NCBI GenBank assembly: GCA_008011715.2
Contig: CP136508.1
Span: forward strand, 4,464,001 to 4,528,000
DNA length: 64,000 nucleotides
Origin: [Empedobacter] haloabium
GTDB taxonomy: Bacteria; Pseudomonadota; Gammaproteobacteria; Burkholderiales; Burkholderiaceae_D
Reading direction: 5' to 3'
This document shows, in pieces, positions 56,001 through 63,952 of this stretch. The notes under the pieces are model-generated. The model searched no databases, was not told the origin of the DNA, and saw only the letters and a program-made list of their open reading frames with translations. The translations under genes were made by a program, and so were the position numbers. Within the stretch, counting starts at the first letter, position 1, and every line of letters starts with the position of its first letter.

Positions 56001-56406
56001 ACACCTCTTCCGGCGCGCCGTTGCGCAGCACGGTGAAGCCGGCGCCCAGGTGCTGGCGTGTCTCGCCGCGCAGGCCCGCGTCGAGGATCGCACGGTTCCA
56101 GTCCCATATCTCGGGCCAGGTGCCGGGAACCGTGCCGCCCAGCGCGGCCGGATGGCGCGCCGCCGCGATTTCCGCGTAGCCGTCGTTGTAGATCATGACG
56201 TGCTCGGTCCCCCACATCAGCACCATCGCGATGGGGGAGTTGAGCACGATGTCGACGGCCGTGCGCAGTGCCGGCGTCCACCCGGCCGGCGCGCCCAGCG
56301 CGGTGGTGCTCCAGTCGAAGGCGCGCACCAGGTCCCCGGTGGCACCGCCGCCACGCGGCACGTACGAGGCGATGCCGCCCAGGGCGGCGCTGTCGGGGCA
56401 GTTCAT
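53044..56406 (-). CDS. Multi-PAS hybrid sensor histidine kinase with two receiver domains
   Basis: This 1120-residue soluble hybrid kinase has, in order, about four PAS/PAC modules (roughly residues 35-160, 195-320, 320-440, 440-570), and then the kinase. The phospho-His lies in TGGVAHDFNNVLQIISGNLHLL. The ATPase region has NLAINARDAMQGAG and DTGCGM-x-PEVL. Two receiver domains follow (IETILVVEDDEGVRHVV region and LRVLVVEDNLDSQQMV region), both with acidic pockets. No membrane helix is seen, so the signal is cytoplasmic or diffusible. The start overlaps the upstream kinase stop by four bases (ATGA). Confidence 0.93.
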   Translation of the reverse strand: MNCPDSAALGGIASYVPRGGGATGDLVRAFDWSTTALGAPAGWTPALRTAVDIVLNSPIAMVLMWGTEHVMIYNDGYAEIAAARHPAALGGTVPGTWPEIWDWNRAILDAGLRGETRQHLGAGFTVLRNGAPEEVWFDLFYTPVYDSCGAVGGVLCTVVEVTERVRRERLAAQDRAELDQENRRLREETTLLRELFEQAPSFMAVLRGPEHVFELANRPYQQLVGGRDIIGKRLAEALPEVRSQGFIDLLNRVYASGQPYVGRQQKVELLKQPGGTLEPRYLDFVYQPLRAPDGSVTGVFVDGVDVTDRIITEERLRMAQQAGGIGSFEWFPATGKMMVSGQFRRVWGLAEDVEVTQDLLVAMIDEQDRDRVGPNRLGSDNPLAYSEYRIRRADTGEVRWVARQGEVIEGATEAQRRYVGVAFDITQRRQIEQELRTSQDRLAAIFGQASVGLTELSLDGRFQRVNGALCRMLGRGEEQILGLHMDDLIHPDDKAGNTALVAHLVATGAPFTLEKRYFRPDGEWVWISSSMSRLDDAAGQPVALIAVKIDITERRRIEAALRDLNDTLEQRVAREIAERDKAEEALRQAQKMEAVGQLTGGVAHDFNNVLQIISGNLHLLAQHVQADQVARRRLEMAIGAVERGAKLSSQLLAFARRQPLQPVVADLGRLVSNMDELLRRALGEAVELVVVVGSGLWNTLVDPGQIENVILNLAINARDAMQGAGRLTIELGNAVLDEYYVNNLVDVPSGQYVMLSVTDTGCGMTPEVLQRAFEPFFTTKPEGEGTGLGLSMAYGFVKQSRGHIKIYSEPGQGTSVKIYLPRTMQAETDDIAPRSGPVTGGSETILVVEDDEGVRHVVLDMLAALGYRVLQAENGEQALRVIESGEPVDLLFTDVVMPGPLRSPELARIAQQLRPDLAVLFTSGYPQNSIVHGGRLDEGLELLSKPYRREELARKLRHVLNNRAQQTLAQARQRSVLEARAGGASELLEPAPAIQRDASLRVLVVEDNLDSQQMVCELVGMLGHTVSGVSDGEAAWELMQTQDFDILFTDVSLPGMSGIELARRVVAAKPMRVIFSTGYGKEALDHLGFPAACLRKPYDLMELQAALDAARAQAPVDHPH

Positions 56407-57521
56407 CGTGGCGGTTCCTGCATAGCCGGCCGCGGCGCACGCGGCAACGTCACCGTCAGCGTGGTGATGCCATGCTCCGATACCGCCGCCACGTCGCCGC
56501 CGTGGGCCCGCACGAAGGTACTGGCCGTGTACAGTCCCAGACCCAGGCCCTGGCCGGACTTGCGGCTGCTGTCACGGTGCTGGAACGGCTCGAAGATGTG
56601 CGCCAGCCGCTCGGCGGCGATGCTGCCACGGTTGACGATGACGATGGCGACACGCTCGGCGCCGCGACCGTCCACGCGCACCTGCACCGGCTGGTCCGCC
56701 TCGCCATGCTGCAGGGCGTTGCCCAGCAGGTTGGACAGGGCCTGCGCGAGCAGGCCGGCGTCCACCGGCGCGACCGGGTCGCCACTGCATTCGACCTGCA
56801 CACGCGAGGGCCGCTCGGCCACGGTGAATTCGTCGGCAATCGCGCGGCACAGCTGCTCGAGGTCGTGCGGCGCCGTTTTCAGGTGCATGTCGCCGCTGCG
56901 GATGCGCGCCAGGTCGAGCAGCTGGTCCACCATCGAGGCCATCCGCTTCGCGCTGCTCTGGATGCGCTGCGCCGTCACGGCCACTTTCGGATGGTCCGTC
57001 ATCATCGGCAGCAGCATGGCGCCGTTCATGACGACCGACAGCGGCGTACGCAGGTCGTGCCCCAGCACGGCGGTGAACATCTCGTTCAGGTGCAGCGCCC
57101 GGCGCAGTTCCTCCAGCTGCTGCGACAGCTGCTTCTTCTGCTGGTACAGCTCGACGAACACGTTGACCTTGCTGACCAGGGCCTTGGCGTCGATCGGCTT
57201 GTACAGGAAATCGACGGCGCCGGCCTCGTAGCCGCGGAAGCTGTAGCTCGGCTCGCGCGAGGCGGCCGTCAGGAAGATCAGCGGGATCGAGCGGGTGCGC
57301 TCGCTGCCGCGGATCAGCTCTGCCAGTTCGAAGCCATCCATGTTCGGCATCTGCACGTCCACCAGCGCCAGCGCCACTTCGTGCGCCAGCAGCAGCTCCA
57401 GCGCCTCCGCGCCGGAGGCCGCCTTCAGCAGGGCGATACCGGGCCGGGCCAGCAAGGCCTCGATGGCGATGAGGTTCTGCGGGACGTCGTCCACGACGAG
57501 GATGTTGATCAAGGCTGTCAC
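56403..57521 (-). CDS. Receiver-linked sensor histidine kinase (REC-HisKA-HATPase)
   Basis: The 372-residue protein has an N-terminal receiver (INILVVDDVPQNLIAIEALL; phospho-Asp in ALVDVQMPNMDGFELAE), then a histidine kinase (AVLGHDLRTPLSVVMNG) and an ATPase domain (NLLGNALQHGEADQ; KSGQGLGLGLYTAS). Although the frame is open further upstream, homology begins at about the GTG at 57521 (VTALINILVVDD), which is used here; a TTG three codons on is an alternative. It is co-translated with the large hybrid kinase, so the two probably form one phosphorelay. Confidence 0.9.
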   Translation of the reverse strand: MTALINILVVDDVPQNLIAIEALLARPGIALLKAASGAEALELLLAHEVALALVDVQMPNMDGFELAELIRGSERTRSIPLIFLTAASREPSYSFRGYEAGAVDFLYKPIDAKALVSKVNVFVELYQQKKQLSQQLEELRRALHLNEMFTAVLGHDLRTPLSVVMNGAMLLPMMTDHPKVAVTAQRIQSSAKRMASMVDQLLDLARIRSGDMHLKTAPHDLEQLCRAIADEFTVAERPSRVQVECSGDPVAPVDAGLLAQALSNLLGNALQHGEADQPVQVRVDGRGAERVAIVIVNRGSIAAERLAHIFEPFQHRDSSRKSGQGLGLGLYTASTFVRAHGGDVAAVSEHGITTLTVTLPRAPRPAMQEPPR

Positions 57522-57686
57522 AGCGGGTCTGTACTCTGGTAACGGTTCGTTTCGACAGGGCGTAACGAGCCGCCGGCCCGGCGGTGGTTCCCGTGGGCCG
57601 GCGGCTCGCTGCGCCCTTTTTCGGCAAGGACGAATGGTACCAGCATTTGTCAAAATGACAGCGCATGGTTGAATCCGGCAGGCCAG

Positions 57687-58664
57687 TCAGGCGTTCAGCC
57701 CCTTCATGCCCTCTGGTGAGTATCGTTCCCCACTGGCAATCCCAGGCGGGAAGGCCGCATCGATCGCCGCCAGGTCGGCGGCATCCAGCCGCACCGCCAG
57801 GGCGCCCAGGTTTTCCAGCAGGCGGTCCGGGCGGCGGGTACCGGGAATCGGCAGCACGTGTGCGCCGCGTGCCAGCAGCCAGGCCAGCGCCAGCTGGGCC
57901 GGCGTGCAGCCCTTGGTCACCGCCAGCGCCCGCACGGCATCGGCCAGGCCGGCATTGGCCCGTGCGTGAGGCCCGGTGAACCGCGGGTTGAAGCTGCGGA
58001 AGTCGCCCGGCGCCAGGCTGGCCGTATCGACACTGCCGGTCAGGAAGCCACGTCCCAGCGGGCTGTACGCACAGAATGCCGTGCCCAGGTCGCGGCAGGC
58101 CTGCAGCACGCCGCCCTCCGGGTCGCGCGTCCACAGCGAATACTCGCTCTGCACGGCGGCGATCGGGTGGATCGCGGCGGCGCGGCGCAGCGTGGCCGGC
58201 GCCACCTCGCACAGGCCGATGGCGCGCACCTTGCCTTGCTCCACCAGGCGCGCGAGCGTGCCGATGGTCTGCTCCAGTGGCGCGGCCGGGTCCAGGCGGT
58301 GCGCGTAATACAGGTCGATCGTCTCCACGCCCAGCCGGCGCAGCGACGCCTCGCAGGCCGCGCGGATGTACGCGGGACTGTTGTCGATGCGGCGCGCGTA
58401 GCTGCCCGGCGTGCGCACCAGGCCGAACTTGGTGGCGATGCGCACGGTGCCATGGCGTCCGCGCAGGAAGCGGCCCAGCAGTTCCTCGTTGTGGCCGCAG
58501 CCATACGTATCGGCCGTGTCGAACAGCGTGACGCCTTCGTCGGCCGCGCGGGCCAGCGTGCGCAGCGACTCGGCATCGTCGCTGGGGCCGTAGAACTCGG
58601 ACATGCCCATGCAGCCCAGGCCCAGGGCCGATACTTCCATCTCCGCCAGTTTGCGTGTCTTCAT
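57687..58664 (-). CDS. Aldo/keto reductase
   Basis: The 325-residue NADPH-dependent TIM barrel has the catalytic Asp and Tyr in TLFDTADTYGCGHNEELLGRF, Lys in VRIATKFGL and His in IDLYYAHRLDPA. The C-terminal cofactor loop PIPGTRRPDRLLENLGA is typical of the AKR family related to YakC/pyridoxal reductases. The ATG at 58664 has GGAGGAAGCG before it; the frame continues upstream into the LysR gene region and is rejected. It is divergent from a LysR gene that probably controls it. Confidence 0.93.
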   Translation of the reverse strand: MKTRKLAEMEVSALGLGCMGMSEFYGPSDDAESLRTLARAADEGVTLFDTADTYGCGHNEELLGRFLRGRHGTVRIATKFGLVRTPGSYARRIDNSPAYIRAACEASLRRLGVETIDLYYAHRLDPAAPLEQTIGTLARLVEQGKVRAIGLCEVAPATLRRAAAIHPIAAVQSEYSLWTRDPEGGVLQACRDLGTAFCAYSPLGRGFLTGSVDTASLAPGDFRSFNPRFTGPHARANAGLADAVRALAVTKGCTPAQLALAWLLARGAHVLPIPGTRRPDRLLENLGALAVRLDAADLAAIDAAFPPGIASGERYSPEGMKGLNA

Positions 58665-58745
58665 CGCTTCCTCCTTGATCGATGCAGGCATTGTGCGGCG
58701 CGGCCGGCAGGGGAGGAATGTCGCAAATCGTGATACCTTTTCGGT

Positions 58746-59657
58746 ATGAGAGCCCTCGATACCCGCGCCCTGGAGCTGTTCGTCGCCGTGGCCACTTGCC
58801 TGAACTTCCGCCAGGCGGCGGAGCGGCTGCACATGACGCAGCCGCCACTGAGCCGCGCCATCCGGCAGCTGGAGGAACGCCTGGGCCAGCGCCTGTTCGA
58901 GCGCGACACCCGGCACGTGGCGCTCACCAGCGCGGGCAAGGCGCTGCTGCCGCGCGCACAGCGCATCCTGGCGCTGCTGGACGAGGCGCTTGGCACCGTG
59001 CGCGCGCTGGGCGACGGCACGGCCGCGCCACTGCGGCTGGGATTGACGACGGCGGTGCAGGCCGGGCTGTTCCGGCCATTCACGGAAGCGCTGGCGCGCG
59101 CGCTGCCGCAGCCGCCGGTGCTGCACGCGGACGCGTCGCCGAAGCTGGTGGCGGCGCTGCGGGCCGGCAGGCTCGATGCCGCCGTCATTGCGCTGCCCAC
59201 CCGCACGTTCGAGCTGGCGGTGGCGCCGCTCGGGCCGCAGCCGCTGCTGGCCGCGCTGCCGGCCGCGCATCCTTTGGCGCGGCGGCGCCAGGTGGCACTG
59301 GCCGACCTGGCGGACGACAAGCTGTTCTGGTTCGAGCGGGCCCGCCAGCCGGCGTTCTTCGATCATTGCCACGCCGTGTTCGCGCGCCATGGCTTCGCCC
59401 CGCGCCTGTTGCGCGAGCCGCAGGACCATCACGTGCTCCTGGCCGGGATCGCGGCCGGCCAGGGCATCGCCTTGCTGCCTGCTTCGTTCGCGGCGTTGCG
59501 CCTGCGCGGTGTCGTCTACCGCCCGCTGCGCGAAGGGATCGAGCTGGCCGTCGGGCTGGGGCTGGCGAGCGGTGCGACATCGCATCCGGCCAGCGCCACG
59601 CTGCGGCGCATCGCCCAGCAGCATCTGGCTCAGGCGCGGGGGCGCAAATCAGGGTAA
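58746..59657 (+). CDS. LysR-family transcriptional regulator
   Basis: The 303-residue regulator has the LysR helix-turn-helix (ALELFVAVATCLNFRQAAERLHMTQPPLSRAIRQLEERLGQRLFER, residues 8-52) and a periplasmic-binding-like effector domain. It is divergent from the aldo/keto reductase gene, 81 bp away, the standard arrangement for a LysR regulator and its target. A T-N11-A-type site is likely in the spacer, but I cannot name one with confidence. Confidence 0.94.
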   Translation: MRALDTRALELFVAVATCLNFRQAAERLHMTQPPLSRAIRQLEERLGQRLFERDTRHVALTSAGKALLPRAQRILALLDEALGTVRALGDGTAAPLRLGLTTAVQAGLFRPFTEALARALPQPPVLHADASPKLVAALRAGRLDAAVIALPTRTFELAVAPLGPQPLLAALPAAHPLARRRQVALADLADDKLFWFERARQPAFFDHCHAVFARHGFAPRLLREPQDHHVLLAGIAAGQGIALLPASFAALRLRGVVYRPLREGIELAVGLGLASGATSHPASATLRRIAQQHLAQARGRKSG

Positions 59658-59690
59658 CATCGCGGCTTTCCCAACATTGCTGCACACGTC

Positions 59691-60200
59691 ATGACTTTCC
59701 ATCTCAGCGACACCACCTACGGCACCGACACGCCGCAAGCCAAACAAGCCATGTATGCCGACCTGCGCTCGCAGCTGGCGGGCCTCGTGCACGGCGAAAC
59801 CGACTGGATCGCCAACACGGCCAATTTCAGCTCCCTCGTGTTCAACACGATGCCGGGCCTGAACTGGGCCGGCTTCTACTTCCTGAAAACGCAGGACGAA
59901 CTGGTGCTGGGCCCGTTCCAGGGCAAGCCGGCCTGCATCCGCATCAAGCGCGGCCGCGGCGTGTGCGGCACGACGGTGGAAAAAGGCGAGGCGATCGTCG
60001 TCGCGGACGTGCATGCCTTCCCTGGCCATATCGCCTGCGACGTCAACTCGCGCTCGGAGCTGGTGGTGCCGGTGTTCTCGAAGGGCGAGATCATCGGCGT
60101 GTTCGACCTGGACAGCCCGCTGCCGAACCGCTTCGACCAGGTGGACGCCGAAGGCATCGGGTCGCTGGTGAAGATCCTCGAGCAGACCCTCGAGGCTTGA
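59691..60200 (+). CDS. msrC: Free methionine-R-sulfoxide reductase (GAF-domain MsrC)
   Basis: The 169-residue GAF-domain enzyme has three Cys residues at 82, 92 and 116 (KPACIRIKRGRGVCGTT; FPGHIACDVNSRSELVVPV), equivalent to the catalytic and resolving Cys of fRMsr. It should reduce free methionine-(R)-sulfoxide with thioredoxin. It starts 33 bp after the LysR gene on the same strand, so it may be co-transcribed. The short repeat follows its stop. Confidence 0.93.
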   Translation: MTFHLSDTTYGTDTPQAKQAMYADLRSQLAGLVHGETDWIANTANFSSLVFNTMPGLNWAGFYFLKTQDELVLGPFQGKPACIRIKRGRGVCGTTVEKGEAIVVADVHAFPGHIACDVNSRSELVVPVFSKGEIIGVFDLDSPLPNRFDQVDAEGIGSLVKILEQTLEA

Positions 60201-60210
60201 TTTTGTTTTC

Positions 60211-60242
60211 CTGAAAACCCGGGTCTGTCCCGGGTTTTTCAG
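60211..60242. repeat. Short palindrome (CTGAAAACCCGGG core) forming the stop of the HDOD gene
   Basis: CTGAAAACCCGGG-tctgt-CCCGGGTTTTTCAG: near-perfect 13-14 bp arms. The final TCA (60239-60241) is the reverse-strand TGA stop of the HDOD gene. It lies between converging genes and could also end transcription. Confidence 0.85.
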
Positions 60243-61078
60243 ACCAGCAGCGCCGCGCTCATCGACTTGGCCTGGTCGGCCGCCTCGTCCAGCAGCGCGG
60301 CCACGTCGGGTTCGTTGAGGTAGCGCGTCAGGGCTGGCGTGCGGGTCAGCGCCAGGTCGTCCGTGTACGGCAGCGGCGACGCCACCGGCGACAGTTGCCG
60401 CGCCAGCAGCAGCGTATCGCGCAGTCCCTGCGGCGGGATGCCGATGGCACCACCGCGCAGCGACACGATGGCGATCGCCACCGGCTCCGGCACCTGCAGC
60501 TTCTTCATGATTTCGCGCGCGATGATCTCCTGCGCCGCGCCCATCCACTCTTCCGGATCGTCCAGCAGGCCGGGCAGCGCATCCGCGCGGCCCAGCAGAT
60601 AGAAGCCGCCCACTTCGTGCATGATGCCAGCGAACAGCGCGGTGTCGGCGTCGATCTTCGTGATGCGCTGGGCGATCACGTAGGCCAGCGCCGCCACGTG
60701 CGCGGTGTAGCGCCACAGCTGCTCGGCCTGGATGCGCAAGGCCGGGTCGGCGATGCGGGCGCCGAACTGGCGCACCACCATCGCGGCGGCCAGCGAATAC
60801 AGGTTGCGATAGCCCAGCCGCATCACGGCCGTGCGCACACTGGTCGCCAGCGCGGCACCGTTCGAACGGAACACGGCCGAATTGGCCAGCGCCACGGCAC
60901 GGGCGGCCAGCACCGGCTCGGCCAGCAGCTTCCTGATGACGTCTTCGTCGTGGCAGGCCGGATCGGCCAGGCACAGCTGCAGCGACAACGCCGCGTTGAC
61001 GCTGGTGGGGAACACCAGCTCACCTCGCTGCGCCTCGGCGACGATGGCGGCGAAATCCTTCAGTTTTTCCTTTTCCAT
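60239..61078 (-). CDS. HDOD-domain protein
   Basis: The 279-residue protein matches the HDOD family: FPTSVNAALSLQLCLADPACHDEDVIRKLLAEPVLAARAVALANSAVF is its N-terminal helical repeat, and TALFAGIMHEVGGFYLLGRAD lies in the HD-like region, where the metal-binding His-Asp pair is not complete. HDOD proteins act as signalling scaffolds rather than enzymes. The ATG at 61078 (MEKEKLKDFAAIV) is chosen; the frame is open further upstream. Its stop codon lies in the palindrome at 60211-60242. Confidence 0.9.
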   Translation of the reverse strand: MEKEKLKDFAAIVAEAQRGELVFPTSVNAALSLQLCLADPACHDEDVIRKLLAEPVLAARAVALANSAVFRSNGAALATSVRTAVMRLGYRNLYSLAAAMVVRQFGARIADPALRIQAEQLWRYTAHVAALAYVIAQRITKIDADTALFAGIMHEVGGFYLLGRADALPGLLDDPEEWMGAAQEIIAREIMKKLQVPEPVAIAIVSLRGGAIGIPPQGLRDTLLLARQLSPVASPLPYTDDLALTRTPALTRYLNEPDVAALLDEAADQAKSMSAALLV

Positions 61079-61244
61079 GGCGCCACTATACCTGTGAATA
61101 CCATCTCTCAAGTAGTGCGCCGAACGAAACAGCGCCAAATCCGCCGGGCACATCCGGTACTGCCATCTATCGCAGATGATTGTTACCAAGAAAAAGTATA
61201 CATTATTGCTTTCAGCAATTTATTTCTTGCTACCAAATCCGCCG

Positions 61245-61925
61245 ATGACTGCAATCCCGCCTTCGCTGCTCCATCGCCTGTACTTTTCCCCGCTGCGCTG
61301 CGTGCCTGGCCACCGTCATTTCATCGCCAGCGGTCTCGTCCTGGCCGCTGGCACGGCAGCGTTATGGCTGGCCGATGCGCAGCGCGGCCGCTGGGGCGGC
61401 GCCGTGGTCGCGCTGCAGGTCGTCGTCACGCTCGGGTATGCGCTGCTGGTACTGATGCGCTATGGCTGGTCGTATCCGGGCACGAACATGATCGCCCACG
61501 GCAACGGCCACCGGCGCTGGACCATCCACATGGGCCCGGCGGTTTCGCTGCTGCCGTGGTACTACGCGCGCCAGCAGCCGGCCTTCATCACGGAAGACAT
61601 TTACCGTATCCTGCATCGCATGGACGACGCCGGCATGACGGCCACGATCAGGCTGGAAAGCCACCTGCTGGCCGATCTCGCCACCCGGCGCGCCGGCGCG
61701 GCCCGGCTGCGGCGAACATTTCCACACTGGCAGGTGACCGATGAACTGAATCCGTCGCCGCTCGCCGCGCTGACGGCATGGCAGCTGACGCGGCTGCATG
61801 CGGCGTTGCGGCGGCGGCGCGGCGAGGGCCGGCCGGCACCGTTCCGGGCCGGGGCGCCGGTGGGGCTGATCGTGCTGGAGGTGCGTACGCGCGCGCGGGA
61901 TGAAAATGGCCGGCAGTTCGGCTGA
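61245..61925 (+). CDS. Hypothetical membrane protein
   Basis: The 226-residue protein has two predicted membrane helices (about residues 28-45 and 55-72), then a cytoplasmic part with EDIYRILHRMDDAGMTATIRLESHLLADLATRRAG and Arg-rich segments. No family is recognised. An earlier ATG at 61176 is in frame, but lies in an AT-rich promoter-like stretch with TATACATTAT, so the ATG at 61245 is preferred; neither has a good ribosome-binding site. Confidence 0.65.
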   Translation: MTAIPPSLLHRLYFSPLRCVPGHRHFIASGLVLAAGTAALWLADAQRGRWGGAVVALQVVVTLGYALLVLMRYGWSYPGTNMIAHGNGHRRWTIHMGPAVSLLPWYYARQQPAFITEDIYRILHRMDDAGMTATIRLESHLLADLATRRAGAARLRRTFPHWQVTDELNPSPLAALTAWQLTRLHAALRRRRGEGRPAPFRAGAPVGLIVLEVRTRARDENGRQFG

Positions 61926-62083
61926 GTCCCGGCCGCGGCGACGCGACGGCCATCGTCGAGTTGTTTAAATGTCGCTGGACCGCTCGAACCGTCCTGCGGC
62001 GCGGCTTCCTGCGGTAGCATGCACGGGCCAGCGCAGCAAGCCCTCGCGCGGGCTCGTTTCCCCATCACCGACCGGAGGCATTG

Positions 62084-62854
62084 ATGAAATCGCCGTTTCG
62101 TCTTCCAGCCGCGCTCGCGGCATCCTGCCTGGCCCTGCTGGCCAGCCCCGTCCTGGCCGATGGCAACGCGGCATCCCGCCTGTCGAACGTGCAGTTCAGC
62201 ACGCTGGACCTGACGCCCGATGACGGTGCCGCCGCAGGCTACGAGATCGTTGCCATCGCCAACTCCCAGGTGTTCGCGTCCTACTCGCAGCGCGGCAATC
62301 CGGGCGAGCAGAATTTCTTCCTGGAGCCTTACCAGCCTGGCGTGGCCCGGGTCGACTACGGTCCGTCGTTCGGCGAAGGCAGCACGAGCGGCGCGATCGG
62401 CGCGCTGGACACGCGCGCCCGTGGCACGGCCGAGCTAGACACCTTCGGCCACGCCGGCGCCCACAGCATCCAGCGCGTCCTGCTGACGTTGCGGCCCAAT
62501 ACAGTGCTGATCGTGGGCGGCCACGTCGATACGCTCGCCACGGCCCATTTCGACCAGATGCGCTACGACGCCGTCAGCAGGGTCGATGTGGGCCTTATCG
62601 ATGCCGCCGGGCGTCGGGTGGACATGGCGCAGATCAGCTACACATCGGTGGATGGCGGAATCGACGAGCTGCACGACGACTTCGCCCTGCGCTACGAGAA
62701 CAGCAGCGCCAACGATCTTGCCGTGACCCTGGACCTGCATGCGCAGGCGGCGGTATTCGCGATTCCCGAGCCGGCAAGCTGGGCCATGCTGTCGGCCGGG
62801 CTGCTGTTGCTGGGCGCGGCAGGCAAACGCCGGACAGCATCCCGCGGCAAGTAA
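62084..62854 (+). CDS. PEP-CTERM exported protein, copy B
   Basis: The 256-residue exported protein has signal KSPFRLPAALAASCLALLASPVLA and C-terminal tail IPEPASWAMLSAGLLLLG followed by KRRTASRGK. The mature part begins LSNVQFSTLDLTPDDGAAAGYE, related to the copies at 25296 and 63119; LRPNTVLIVGGHVDTLATA matches their LS-x-(N/H)T strand. CGGAGG precedes the ATG at 62084; a TTG one codon earlier is less likely. Processing by an exosortase encoded elsewhere is expected. Confidence 0.86.
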   Translation: MKSPFRLPAALAASCLALLASPVLADGNAASRLSNVQFSTLDLTPDDGAAAGYEIVAIANSQVFASYSQRGNPGEQNFFLEPYQPGVARVDYGPSFGEGSTSGAIGALDTRARGTAELDTFGHAGAHSIQRVLLTLRPNTVLIVGGHVDTLATAHFDQMRYDAVSRVDVGLIDAAGRRVDMAQISYTSVDGGIDELHDDFALRYENSSANDLAVTLDLHAQAAVFAIPEPASWAMLSAGLLLLGAAGKRRTASRGK

Positions 62855-63118
62855 TACCCGGGCTGCGGTAATTGCCTGGGATGTGTTTTTCGTGTTCCGT
62901 TGGGACAGCTGCAAAGATGACGGGCGCGCTCGCGCGCGGCAGCGTGGCCCGACGCGTTCCAGCCGAAATCAGCGCCACCAGAAGCGGGCTCCGCCGTGCG
63001 TCGCGACGTTTCGGGGGTCCCAACGGGGAGCATGGGAGGCGTGACGACCTCAACAAAATGAAGCTATACTGCGAAAGGCAGCATTATTTAAATATTAACT
63101 AGTATAAGGCAAGTAATA

Positions 63119-63952
63119 ATGAAAATCCGCGCCAGTTTGTTTGCTACGGTCGCCCTATTGAGCAGCGCATGTCCCGCGATGGCCGAGTCAACCGTACATT
63201 TTTCTGTCGGCCCCGTCACATACACGCTGGTCGACCTGGCGCCAGACGATGGCATTGCGCCATCGCTTACATTCGGCAATTTTGAAACACCACGGATCCG
63301 GGCCGAGTACAGCAAGATCGGCGCAGGTGCATGGGACGGCGTCCTCGCGGGTAGCAGCACGGTCTACGGCGACCCACTGCTGCCGGGAGAGGATGCAACG
63401 TCCTTCAAGAGCAGCGGCAACTCGACAAGTCATGCCGCTATCAGCGACTGGCGCGACCCTGCGACGCTGCGGATTTCACTCGACGGACACATCGATCGCC
63501 GCGGCGAGAAGGCCAGCGCGGAGGCAAAGTTGTATACAGGCGCGATGGTATTCGAGCTCTCGCCCAACACCGCTGTCAGGTTCGCAGTCAAGACCAGGGT
63601 TGACGCGCTTCTGAATGAAGATCCGCAGGCATTGTCAGGCCTGTACACTTACGCCAATCTGGCCGTGCATAGAGCCGGTGAAGACTGGTGGCCGGCCGAA
63701 GACGCGTTCCACGGTTACTACGGCACAAGCGAGAATCCCGTCGTCCATCAATCGGTCACTCTGGTCCAGAGCTTGCACAACGCAAGCGCAGACTTTCTGT
63801 TCGGCGCGGTCGAACTGAACACGGAAATATCGTTGTTCTCACAAGGCCGGGTGCCATCGGTCCCGGAGCCGGCAACCTGGGCAACGCTGGCAGGCGGCTT
63901 GGGCCTGCTCGGCTTGTACCGCCGTCGGGTGCACCGCTCTTCTACTCGCTGA
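63119..63952 (+). CDS. PEP-CTERM exported protein, copy C
   Basis: The 277-residue protein has signal MKIRASLFATVALLSSACPAMA and C-terminal tail VPEPATWATLAGGLGLLG followed by YRRRVHRSSTR. Near the mature start it reads YTLVDLAPDDGIAPSLTFGNF, close to copy A (LVDLNPYDGIAPSITF); LSPNTAVRFAVKTRV matches the strand in both relatives. A 264-bp spacer separates it from copy B; it is AT-rich just before the start. It is probably a surface protein of unknown role. Confidence 0.86.
   Translation: MKIRASLFATVALLSSACPAMAESTVHFSVGPVTYTLVDLAPDDGIAPSLTFGNFETPRIRAEYSKIGAGAWDGVLAGSSTVYGDPLLPGEDATSFKSSGNSTSHAAISDWRDPATLRISLDGHIDRRGEKASAEAKLYTGAMVFELSPNTAVRFAVKTRVDALLNEDPQALSGLYTYANLAVHRAGEDWWPAEDAFHGYYGTSENPVVHQSVTLVQSLHNASADFLFGAVELNTEISLFSQGRVPSVPEPATWATLAGGLGLLGLYRRRVHRSSTR

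Noticed and set aside
52576..57231. Long + strand frames opposite the hybrid kinase
   Set aside because: PAS, HisKA and receiver motifs are on the minus strand; the + frames have no recognisable domain.
57687..59624. Aldo/keto reductase frame extended to 645 residues
   Set aside because: The extra N-terminal part is Arg/Gln-rich shadow of the divergent LysR gene; AKR homology begins at 58664.
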